Virus record (IMG/VR): IMGVR_UViG_3300037193_000881
Span: 1 to 22,942 of that record
Source of the DNA: a virus
Length of the DNA: 22,942 nucleotides
Reading direction: 5' to 3' (one strand)
Below the pieces are notes generated by a model, which was not told the DNA's origin, did no database searches, and saw only the letters and a program-made list of their open reading frames with translations. The position numbers were made by a program, and so were the translations under genes. Positions 1-4,449 of this stretch are shown piece by piece; positions within the stretch are counted from its first letter, which is position 1, and each line of letters begins with the position of its first letter.

Positions 1-111
1 ACCGCCGTCAACCGCCTACTAGTGCAAGAGGAGTTATTTGCACGGGCAGAGGTTGGCGCCACCAATGATGACGTGCGAGCGGTATTCGATGCCTATAGGC
101 GGTCGCGTTGA
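1..111 (+). CDS. 3' end of an unidentified phage gene (partial)
   Basis: The first reading frame is open from the window edge to a TGA at 109-111 and gives a 36-residue tail that reads like a helical protein end, with charged and aliphatic residues alternating and the C-terminus AYRRSR. It ends one base before the ATG of the next gene at 113, the tight spacing seen through this operon. The gene starts outside the window, so its function cannot be assigned. A competing TTG-initiated reading in another frame from 38 would overlap it, but the downstream gene is better started at 113. Confidence 0.5.
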   Translation, partial: TAVNRLLVQEELFARAEVGATNDDVRAVFDAYRRSR

Positions 112-112
112 G

Positions 113-322
113 ATGGGTTGGGCGTACGTAGTCGGCACTTGCTTTGGATGCGACACCCTATTCTCTTTCAACGCTGAGCGGGTGCCGTCCATCAACATCA
201 ACGGCACGCGCCAGCCGCTATGCCGCTCGTGCATCGAGGTCGCCAACCCGATCCGCGTCGAGAATGGACTAGAGCCAATCGAAATCCTGCCTGGCGCCTA
301 TGAGGCGAGCGAGACGTTGTGA
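113..322 (+). CDS. small zinc-ribbon-like phage protein
   Basis: This is a 69-residue protein starting at ATG 113. The motif GTCFGC (residues 8-13) is followed about 25 residues later by CRSC, a pair of CxxC knuckles likely to bind one zinc ion. Between them lies a segment reading RVPSININGTRQPL. From memory, proteins of this length and pattern starting MGW(A/S)YVVGTCFGC are common in actinobacteriophages; their function is unknown. The frame stays open upstream to a TTG at 38 that has a good GAGGAG, but that start would overlap the preceding gene and add residues the family does not have. Its stop overlaps the GTG of the next gene. Confidence 0.75.
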   Translation: MGWAYVVGTCFGCDTLFSFNAERVPSININGTRQPLCRSCIEVANPIRVENGLEPIEILPGAYEASETL

Positions 323-717
323 GCACCTACGTAGTGGCCATATCGGTCACTGAGGTTGGCGCGCCCCTCCAACCGTCTGGCGTAGCTCAACCTACCCTGT
401 TTGCCTCAGAGCCTTGGGATACTGAGGACATCAACGACAAAGAGCTATTCGCCATCTTGGGCCGACTATGCGGGAGACTCTTTCACTTGGCATCGGACGT
501 CAAAGAGCATGGTCCGCCATTTCAGTATTTCTGTTGCGCACGGCATGCCTTTATCTATGGCTATCAACGCGGACTAAGTCTCGCCACGCTCGACCCATTG
601 ACGTCGATGCTATCGGCTAAGACGCAATTACAAATAGAGCAAGCCATTACCAAGCAAGCCGAGACGTTGGCCGATCGGTTTGGGCTAGTGCATCCTGAGG
701 TGGTACCGCCCAAATGA
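319..717 (+). CDS. hypothetical phage protein
   Basis: This 132-residue protein starts at GTG 319, which overlaps the previous TGA as GTGA and suggests translational coupling. The N-terminal 30 residues look like a beta strand and loop region (TYVVAISVTEVGAP). The rest is mainly helical, with a cysteine- and aromatic-rich stretch PPFQYFCCARHAF at about residues 75-87. There is no signal peptide or membrane segment. I do not recognise the family, and no function can be given. Confidence 0.7.
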   Translation: MSTYVVAISVTEVGAPLQPSGVAQPTLFASEPWDTEDINDKELFAILGRLCGRLFHLASDVKEHGPPFQYFCCARHAFIYGYQRGLSLATLDPLTSMLSAKTQLQIEQAITKQAETLADRFGLVHPEVVPPK

Positions 718-757
718 GAGACGGCTTGTGGCATTGGCGGACCCAAGCGAGGTGGCT

Positions 758-1051
758 ATGTCCGTAGCCCTCATGCCAATGACTTGGGTTGACTTCGCCG
801 CGTCCGTTGTCTGGCATGAGACGGGCGTGCACGTCGACCATCGCACCGCCGATGCGCTCCTATGGGCGCGCACTGGCTTTCCCTCATTCTGGAATGGTGA
901 ACCGATGCAAGAGGCAGAGAGGCAACTGCGGGCGTTCCTACGCGGTATCAAGCATTGCGACCGCTGCGGCACTGAGGTCTACCGCTATGGCTTGTGCGAC
1001 GATTGTGATTCGATCCTATGGCAAGAGCTAATCGCTGCCGGTCACCTATGA
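758..1051 (+). CDS. small protein with C-terminal zinc ribbon
   Basis: The chosen start is ATG 758, preceded by GAGGTG at good spacing (749-754); the frame is open to GTG 728, which would add ten residues and sits closer to the previous stop, so the start is uncertain. The protein has about 97 residues. The helical N-terminal part contains a tryptophan-rich segment (PMTWVDFAASVVW), and the C-terminus has CDRCG then CDDCD about 13 residues apart, a compact zinc knuckle. It may bind nucleic acid or protein, but no specific role can be inferred. The stop overlaps the next ATG as ATGA. Confidence 0.7.
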   Translation: MSVALMPMTWVDFAASVVWHETGVHVDHRTADALLWARTGFPSFWNGEPMQEAERQLRAFLRGIKHCDRCGTEVYRYGLCDDCDSILWQELIAAGHL

Positions 1052-1194
1052 CCGGCCTAGTCATCGGCTTAACAATGGGCGCTAGCGCAGCGCTCCTATT
1101 CATTGCGACGCACCGATGGTCAGATGAGCGCCGGCGCGTGAAACGTTCCCAAGAGGTCGCTAGGAGGTTGCGCGATGGCAAAGCCGGACGATAA
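1048..1194 (+). CDS. tiny single-helix membrane protein
   Basis: This 48-residue ORF starts at ATG 1048, sharing ATGA with the previous stop, and ends at TAA 1192-1194. Residues 3-20 are hydrophobic (TGLVIGLTMGASAALLFI) and form one membrane span. A strongly basic tail follows (RWSDERRRVKRSQEVARRLR), so the C-terminus should face the cytoplasm. It overlaps the next gene by 20 bases and its end contains that gene's Shine-Dalgarno sequence. It is too short to name; another protein of the same design lies at 2777-2902. Perfect packing between its neighbours is the main evidence that it is real. Confidence 0.6.
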   Translation: MTGLVIGLTMGASAALLFIATHRWSDERRRVKRSQEVARRLRDGKAGR

Positions 1195-1474
1195 CGACCG
1201 ATTGCATTTCCTTGGTGCGTTTGAGTTTGACGAAAGCCACAAAGGCGCGTTCGTCGCTGGCTACGTCAATGCCATGCATCTCATTGGCTCAGCGTTCCTA
1301 GCCGGCGCACCTCAACCGCTCGACAACGCCCAAGCACGTCGAGCTAACCGTTTCATGATACAGACGCACCTCGCGCAAGCTCACGTCGCTTGGGAGGAGC
1401 TACAGCGCTTGAGCGAGCGAGGGCCAAAGGAGCGGGATGCTTTCAAGCTCTTTGATGAGGGAGACATTAACTAA
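1175..1474 (+). CDS. hypothetical phage protein
   Basis: This 99-residue protein starts at ATG 1175 behind a textbook AGGAGG at 1162-1167, one of the clearest ribosome binding sites in the window. The sequence is mostly helical, with a central segment KGAFVAGYVNAMHLIGSAFL that is mildly hydrophobic but interrupted by polar residues, so it is probably an amphipathic helix and not a membrane span. There are no cysteine motifs or catalytic signatures. The stop TAA overlaps the next start as TAATG. Confidence 0.75.
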   Translation: MAKPDDNDRLHFLGAFEFDESHKGAFVAGYVNAMHLIGSAFLAGAPQPLDNAQARRANRFMIQTHLAQAHVAWEELQRLSERGPKERDAFKLFDEGDIN

Positions 1475-1842
1475 TGGCGGATGCAATCGAAAGCTACCAA
1501 GACAATCGTCCTGCCGATGGTCAGATCAATCACTTTGGCGTAGAGCATATGCTTGGCGTTGAGTTTGGCGCTTTAATCAAAGTGACGATTGAAACCGAGA
1601 TGAGGCAAGAGGGCGACACTGATCTAGGGCCAGTGCCAACGCACATATGGCGTTCGCTCTTGACGCCTACCAATGCCCGAGAGATCGCCAACAACCTATT
1701 ACTTTGTGCGGCACGGGCAGAGTATGAGGCGGACCTCGTGCGAGGGTTGGAGTCGATCGAAATGGATAAGCCGGCAATTGCCTCGATCGTAATGCTAGTG
1801 CGTAGAGGCGAGATCGGCAGAGAGCAAACCGAGATCGTATGA
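1474..1842 (+). CDS. hypothetical phage protein
   Basis: This 122-residue protein starts at ATG 1474, overlapping the previous TAA. It is acidic to neutral and mostly helical, with a motif MRQEGDTDLGPVPTHIWRSLLTP in its centre followed by a helix rich in alanine and leucine (NARE..NNLLLCAARAEYEADL). No membrane segment, signal peptide or metal motif is seen. I do not recognise the family. The stop overlaps the next gene as ATGA. Confidence 0.7.
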   Translation: MADAIESYQDNRPADGQINHFGVEHMLGVEFGALIKVTIETEMRQEGDTDLGPVPTHIWRSLLTPTNAREIANNLLLCAARAEYEADLVRGLESIEMDKPAIASIVMLVRRGEIGREQTEIV

Positions 1843-1967
1843 GCTTGCAGACAGAGGCTCAACGCTATGCGCTTGAGCACATACTCGCTACGCCCGAGGA
1901 TGGTACGCCTAAGCATTTCGGCATGCTCGACACTCGCTGGCGCTATGGCCTAACCGTCAACCTTTGA
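1839..1967 (+). CDS. short ORF ending at an in-frame TGA before coding-like sequence
   Basis: ATG 1839 overlaps the previous stop as ATGA and opens 42 residues beginning MSLQTEAQRYALEHILATP and ending RYGLTVNL before TGA 1965-1967. The frame then stays open with protein-like sequence straight into the gene annotated at 2085-2414. The unit could be a genuine short protein, the N-terminal part of a split gene, or a segment read through at the TGA. The coupling overlap supports translation of this segment. Its function is unknown. Confidence 0.5.
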   Translation: MSLQTEAQRYALEHILATPEDGTPKHFGMLDTRWRYGLTVNL

Positions 1968-2084
1968 AGTGACGCATGTGGCGGCAAGCCGGTCTGGCTT
2001 GTCTCAATATCCCAATGGGACCCTAGAGGTAGGAACATACCGTTTGAGCGTTGGGGGCGCGGCACGCGCAACCTAGCCGAGAGC

Positions 2085-2414
2085 TTGGCTATGTCGTTTC
2101 TCTCTGGCGTTGGCGATGCTGAGCGCATGCGTGCGTTCGCGATGGTATCGACCTACTGCGTGCACAAAGCCGTGAGCGACGATGAGTTAGCGACGTGCGA
2201 TGCGCTCTCAACCGGGCGCACAAGCCACCTAGCCGGGCCGGCAGCGGTCGAACTATGGCGCACGCCAGCGTTCCCCGCGTTGCCTCTCACGGCTCAGCGA
2301 TGCGAGCGTGGCGTATGGGATCACGTCTATCACAAAGGGCAGCGCATCAAGTTGCCGGGCGATTGTGGCGAGTGCCCGCCGTGCCTCGCCCGTAAGGATT
2401 GGGATAGCGCGTGA
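2085..2414 (+). CDS. phage protein with a problematic 5' end
   Basis: Only the region from TTG 2085 (or ATG 2091, preceded by GAGAG) has a canonical start, giving about 108 residues. The sequence FLSGVGDAERMRAF...VHKAVSDDELA and the upstream in-frame stretch reading VWLVSISQWDPRGRNIPFERW (1992-2054) together resemble a family I recall from actinobacteriophages, in which that stretch is the N-terminus. No ATG, GTG or TTG lies in frame between TGA 1965 and 2085. A one-base shift near 1984-1986 would join the stretch to GTG 1969. The C-terminus carries CGECPPC, a possible metal knuckle. The true start is therefore unresolved; the 3' end is secure, overlapping the next gene as GTGA. Confidence 0.6.
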   Translation: MAMSFLSGVGDAERMRAFAMVSTYCVHKAVSDDELATCDALSTGRTSHLAGPAAVELWRTPAFPALPLTAQRCERGVWDHVYHKGQRIKLPGDCGECPPCLARKDWDSA

Positions 2415-2575
2415 GCATTCTACACAACCTCAATACTGGCGGCCTATTCCGTTGCTGCGTTGCCTATTGGCATTCCCTCGATGATGCAACGCTAAACGAA
2501 CGCGCCGAGGTCACTTGTCCCAATTGCCAATCATCCATTGCAAAGGGTGACGATAACGTTTGGCGTTGGGTCTAA
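2411..2575 (+). CDS. small zinc-binding-like phage protein
   Basis: GTG 2411 overlaps the previous stop (GTGA) and opens 54 residues ending at TAA 2573-2575. The N-terminus MSILHNLNTGGLFRCC followed by CPNC about 20 residues later, and a tryptophan-rich end (VWRWV), matches a pattern I recall for a small actinophage family of unknown function. The two cysteines at GLFRCC and the CPNC pair probably hold one zinc ion. The TAA overlaps the next ATG as TAATG. It is likely co-translated with its neighbours. Confidence 0.65.
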   Translation: MSILHNLNTGGLFRCCVAYWHSLDDATLNERAEVTCPNCQSSIAKGDDNVWRWV

Positions 2576-2793
2576 TGCAAGTCCGATGCACTTGGACCTT
2601 TACCGATGGCTCAGAGGTCGACGAAACGCTAGAGGCGATTTGGGACGATGAGACACATACGCTCAACGTCATTGTTCCCTATGGGATCGTTCCCAACGCT
2701 GAGCTATCGGTCAACCTCTCGGATATGGCGGAAATCATGCGTGAGCTAACTAGGGGCGATGACGAACGCGGGGGCGATGATGACAACGGGTGA
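2575..2793 (+). CDS. small acidic hypothetical protein
   Basis: The start is ATG 2575, overlapping the previous TAA; a TTG at 2560 in the same frame is less likely. The protein has 72 residues. The first 50 form a beta-rich domain (VRCTWTFTDGSEVDETLEAI, then HTLNVIVPYG), and the tail is very acidic and glycine-rich (GDDERGGDDDNG). No motif allows a function to be named. The acidic tail overlaps the start of the next gene. Confidence 0.65.
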   Translation: MQVRCTWTFTDGSEVDETLEAIWDDETHTLNVIVPYGIVPNAELSVNLSDMAEIMRELTRGDDERGGDDDNG

Positions 2794-2902
2794 CCGAATC
2801 ACTTGGGCGCTAGTGCTTGTCGCCTTTGTGTCGTTCCAATACGGCATACGGAAACACAGAGAGAGCGTGCGTAATGCCAAGCGTAGGTTTCCTAAGCTCT
2901 AG
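2777..2902 (+). CDS. tiny single-helix membrane protein
   Basis: ATG 2777 (or 2780, three bases later) follows a G-rich GGGGGCG that may act as ribosome binding site. The 41-residue product has one membrane helix (ITWALVLVAFVSFQYGI, residues 8-24) and a strongly basic tail (RKHRESVRNAKRRFPKL), predicting a cytoplasmic C-terminus. It overlaps the genes on both sides. Its design repeats that of the protein at 1048-1194, although the sequences are not obviously related. The function is unknown; small phage membrane proteins of this sort may affect lysis timing or exclusion, but nothing here shows that. Confidence 0.55.
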   Translation: MMTTGDRITWALVLVAFVSFQYGIRKHRESVRNAKRRFPKL

Positions 2903-3017
2903 GCGACGGCATCGAGCCAAGTGCCTAGAGTGCAAGCACTATTGGCGAGCGGTCATCGGCACCGCCTATCCGTCTTGTCCCAAGTGCGGTGCGCTCCTCG
3001 TTGTTGTCGTGCGATAG
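2874..3017 (+). CDS. small zinc-ribbon protein
   Basis: The start ATG 2874 is preceded by a GAGAGAG purine tract at suitable distance and lies inside the end of the previous gene. The 47-residue protein has CLEC and CPKC separated by about 14 residues, with a basic N-terminus (SSRRRHRAK): a minimal zinc ribbon that could bind nucleic acid. A longer reading from 2817 exists but would bury most of the previous gene. The C-terminus is hydrophobic (ALLVVVV), probably the last strand of the ribbon. Confidence 0.65.
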   Translation: MPSVGFLSSRRRHRAKCLECKHYWRAVIGTAYPSCPKCGALLVVVVR

Positions 3018-3026
3018 GCTCCGCGC

Positions 3027-3302
3027 ATGAGTGACCTAATGGCGGTTTACAGCGCAAGCGGCTCGGTTGCCCATATCGGTCGGCACATGATGCCGAGCGG
3101 CAAAGGCTGGCGGACCTACTGCGGTGCGGTTGGCTTTGCGCCAACGCGTCGACAGATCATCGACCTAGTAGAGGTACCGATCCGCAAGCGGTGCAAGCGG
3201 TGCCTCGCCAATTGCGCCAATGACGTCATGGGTCCGATTGACCAAGCCAAAGCTCTTATCGCCGAAGCTCTAGCCGATAGCTCAAGTCCACTTGAAACAT
3301 AA
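3027..3302 (+). CDS. phage protein with cysteine knuckle
   Basis: This 91-residue protein starts at ATG 3027, nine bases after the previous stop. It contains HIGRHMM, YCG and then CKRCLANC, so His and Cys residues suitable for one zinc site are spread over residues 17-62. The pattern H...YCG...CxxCL resembles small zinc-binding phage proteins I recall from actinobacteriophages, function unknown. The last 25 residues form a helix (DQAKALIAEALADSS). No clear Shine-Dalgarno is visible. It is the last gene before the internal promoter at 3314-3343. Confidence 0.65.
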   Translation: MSDLMAVYSASGSVAHIGRHMMPSGKGWRTYCGAVGFAPTRRQIIDLVEVPIRKRCKRCLANCANDVMGPIDQAKALIAEALADSSSPLET

Positions 3303-3313
3303 GTGTTTGGCTC

Positions 3314-3343
3314 TTTACTAAACGCTCGAGCGATTGGTACAAT
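3314..3343 (+). promoter_or_regulatory. sigma-70-type promoter with extended -10 for the gene at 3351
   Basis: TTTACT (3314-3319, four of six matches to TTGACA) lies 18 bases before TACAAT (3338-3343, five of six matches to TATAAT), and the -10 box is preceded by TGG, the extended -10 motif. The ATG at 3351 begins eight bases after the box, where transcription should start. The transcript would therefore be leaderless or nearly so, a frequent arrangement in actinobacteria. Confidence 0.6.
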
Positions 3344-3350
3344 GCGAGTC

Positions 3351-3569
3351 ATGGCAATAGGCAGAGCTAAAGCGGAAGAGTACGCGGGAGACATTCGCAT
3401 AGCGATTGAGTACCTAGAGGGCGTGGCGGAATACCTCGATCAATTGGCGGATGAGGAAATCAAGGGGGAGGATCGGCAGAGCATTGCCGAGGAACTACAG
3501 AGCCAAGCCGATGAGGCAATGGGCAGCGTCGATGAGGCTCGCAAGATAGTGAGCCGGCTCGGAAGCTAG
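3351..3569 (+). CDS. acidic helical protein, probably leaderless
   Basis: From ATG 3351 the protein has 72 residues, is rich in Glu, Asp and Ala, and reads as two or three amphipathic helices (AEEYAGDIRIAIEYLEGVAE, then RQSIAEELQSQADEAMGSVD), a likely helical hairpin or coiled coil. Starts at 3342 and GTG 3303 are in frame, but the first overlaps the -10 box and the second lies before the promoter. No Shine-Dalgarno precedes 3351, consistent with a leaderless message. The function is unknown. A terminator-like hairpin follows, so this may be a single-gene transcript. Confidence 0.65.
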   Translation: MAIGRAKAEEYAGDIRIAIEYLEGVAEYLDQLADEEIKGEDRQSIAEELQSQADEAMGSVDEARKIVSRLGS

Positions 3570-3590
3570 GCTCACGCCAGCCGGGTAAGG

Positions 3591-3650
3591 CAGACGGAGC
3601 CGACGGAGGAGAGCGAGAGGGCGCCCTTAGGGGCGCTCTCTGCGCGTCTG
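3591..3650 (+). terminator. terminator-like nested hairpin
   Basis: An outer pair CAGACG (3591-3596) with CGTCTG (3645-3650) encloses a strong inner hairpin. In the inner hairpin GAGAG and CGCCC (3615-3626, with a two-base GG bulge) pair with GGGCG and CTCTC (3631-3640) around the loop TTAG. It lies 20 bases after the stop of the gene at 3351. There is no T-run, so it may be a T-less actinobacterial terminator or another structured RNA element. Confidence 0.5.
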
Positions 3651-3779
3651 AGGGCCGGCGCCGGCACCGCCTAGAGCATCGAGCAATCTCCTTCCTCTGA
3701 GGTGGCGGTACCGCTGGCGCCGGCTCACGAGGTATCGGCACTCGCGGCATGCCGGCTGAGTCGATGGTCCTACCCGCGT

Positions 3780-3844
3780 GGCACGTTATGTGCCAGTGCG
3801 GTTACAGTGTTGCCCGATCGCTTGGCTCTGGCACGAAATGTGCC
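3780..3844 (+). promoter_or_regulatory. paired operator-like inverted repeats with a possible promoter between them
   Basis: Two 15-bp inverted repeats of the form GGCACG-NN-ATGTGCC lie exactly 50 bp apart, at 3780-3794 (GGCACGTTATGTGCC) and 3830-3844 (GGCACGAAATGTGCC). The first extends to TGGCAC...GTGCCA. Between them TACAGT (3803-3808) fits the TANNNT -10 consensus, though no good -35 is seen; if used, one repeat would cover the -35 zone and the other would sit about 15 bases downstream of the start. This geometry suits a repressor dimer pair that can loop the DNA. The likely regulated operon begins at 3894. Confidence 0.5.
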
Positions 3845-3893
3845 GCATGCTCTCTTGGCGCCCGCACGAGCGGGCCGGCAGAGAGGTCACGAG

Positions 3894-4085
3894 ATGAGCA
3901 CCAAGGCAAAGACAAGCGAGCTACGCAAAGGCGATCGGGTGATCGTTGGCGAGCGTGAGCTTGAGGTTGTGGCGGTTAGCCGTTGGGCGTCAAACGCCCT
4001 CACGTTCGATGTCATCCTCGCGGATGCGGCAGGCAAGCGTTACGCCATGATCAAGCCGGCAAGCGCCAAGTTTGTGAGGGCGTGA
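3894..4085 (+). CDS. small basic protein, first gene of the regulated operon
   Basis: ATG 3894 follows AGAGG (3882-3886) at seven bases. The 63-residue product has a short basic lead (MSTKAKTSELRKGD) and then a beta-rich segment with GDRVIVGERELEVVAVSR and KRYAMIKPASAKFVRA, which resembles a small SH3-like barrel (KOW type). That fold call is a guess from strand pattern. It lies one base upstream of the helix-turn-helix gene's ATG. It may bind nucleic acid or help its neighbour, but no motif proves this. Confidence 0.7.
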   Translation: MSTKAKTSELRKGDRVIVGERELEVVAVSRWASNALTFDVILADAAGKRYAMIKPASAKFVRA

Positions 4086-4086
4086 G

Positions 4087-4449
4087 ATGAGCGAGAACAA
4101 CCGCACCAACCCTGTCCCGAAGATGAGCACCGAAGATGGCGCTTGGGCGGCACTAGAGGTCGCACGCCAGCGCCTTGCCCTCGCTGAGCGAGCGCGAGAG
4201 GTCGCCATCCTCGATGCACTGAACGTTGGCCTATCGGGCCGAGCCATCGCATCGGCGCTTGGCATCTCACATACCCAAGTCCAACGCGTTGCCGCCAAGG
4301 CGAAGCCGGCAACCGAAATGCGCAACCTCTCGTGCGGTCATACCGCTGAGGTCGCGACCGATTGGCAAAGCCAAGTGTTCTGCGTCGAGTGCAAGGCGTA
4401 CAAACTTGGTCCCAAGGCAGATACCAACCGAGAGAGCAACGACCGATGA
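4087..4449 (+). CDS. helix-turn-helix DNA-binding protein with zinc knuckle
   Basis: This 120-residue protein starts at ATG 4087, one base after the previous stop. Residues 47-71 (VGLSGRAIASALGISHTQVQ and following) form a clear helix-turn-helix of the sigma-region-4/resolvase-like type: GRAIASALGIS is helix-turn and HTQVQRVAAK the recognition helix. It is preceded by a long helix (about 18-45) suited to dimerisation. The C-terminus has CGH (83-85) and CVEC (99-102), a CxH-X13-CxxC zinc site. A start at 4123 is possible. It is the natural candidate to bind the paired repeats upstream of its own operon, as an autorepressor; this is inferred from position only. Its stop overlaps the next gene as ATGA. 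Confidence 0.75.
   Translation: MSENNRTNPVPKMSTEDGAWAALEVARQRLALAERAREVAILDALNVGLSGRAIASALGISHTQVQRVAAKAKPATEMRNLSCGHTAEVATDWQSQVFCVECKAYKLGPKADTNRESNDR
4104..4118 (+). repeat. 15-bp direct repeat, first copy (second copy 4451-4465)
   Basis: CACCAACCCTGTCCC occurs at 4104-4118 and again at 4451-4465, near the start of two adjacent genes, encoding the shared peptide TNPVP in both. It may reflect a small duplication of a gene start; it has no known function. Confidence 0.6.

Larger units (their letters stand above)
3570..3893. other. non-coding regulatory stretch
   Basis: No convincing gene fits in these 324 bases; the frame open from 3702 is composition-driven and the real start is ATG 3894. 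The stretch is dense in dyads: a terminator-like structure at 3591-3650, the 12-bp palindrome GCCGGCGCCGGC at 3654-3665, GCGGTACCGC at 3705-3714, CGGCATGCCG at 3745-3754, and the two operator-like repeats at 3780 and 3830. It is the only long gap in the window and separates two transcription units. Confidence 0.7.

Noticed and set aside
38-112. TTG start at 38 with a strong GAGGAG for the first complete gene
   Set aside because: It would overlap the end of the preceding reading frame, which looks coding, and adds residues not expected for this protein type. The purine tract may simply be part of the upstream gene (codons for QEEL).
1969-2076. 35-codon ORF from GTG 1969
   Set aside because: It has no ribosome site and no recognisable pattern. 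It is more useful as evidence for a frame problem in the overlapping gene than as a gene.
3702-3893. Longer start for the gene at 3894
   Set aside because: The extension has low-quality sequence, crosses palindromes and both operator-like repeats, and the ATG at 3894 has a good ribosome site.
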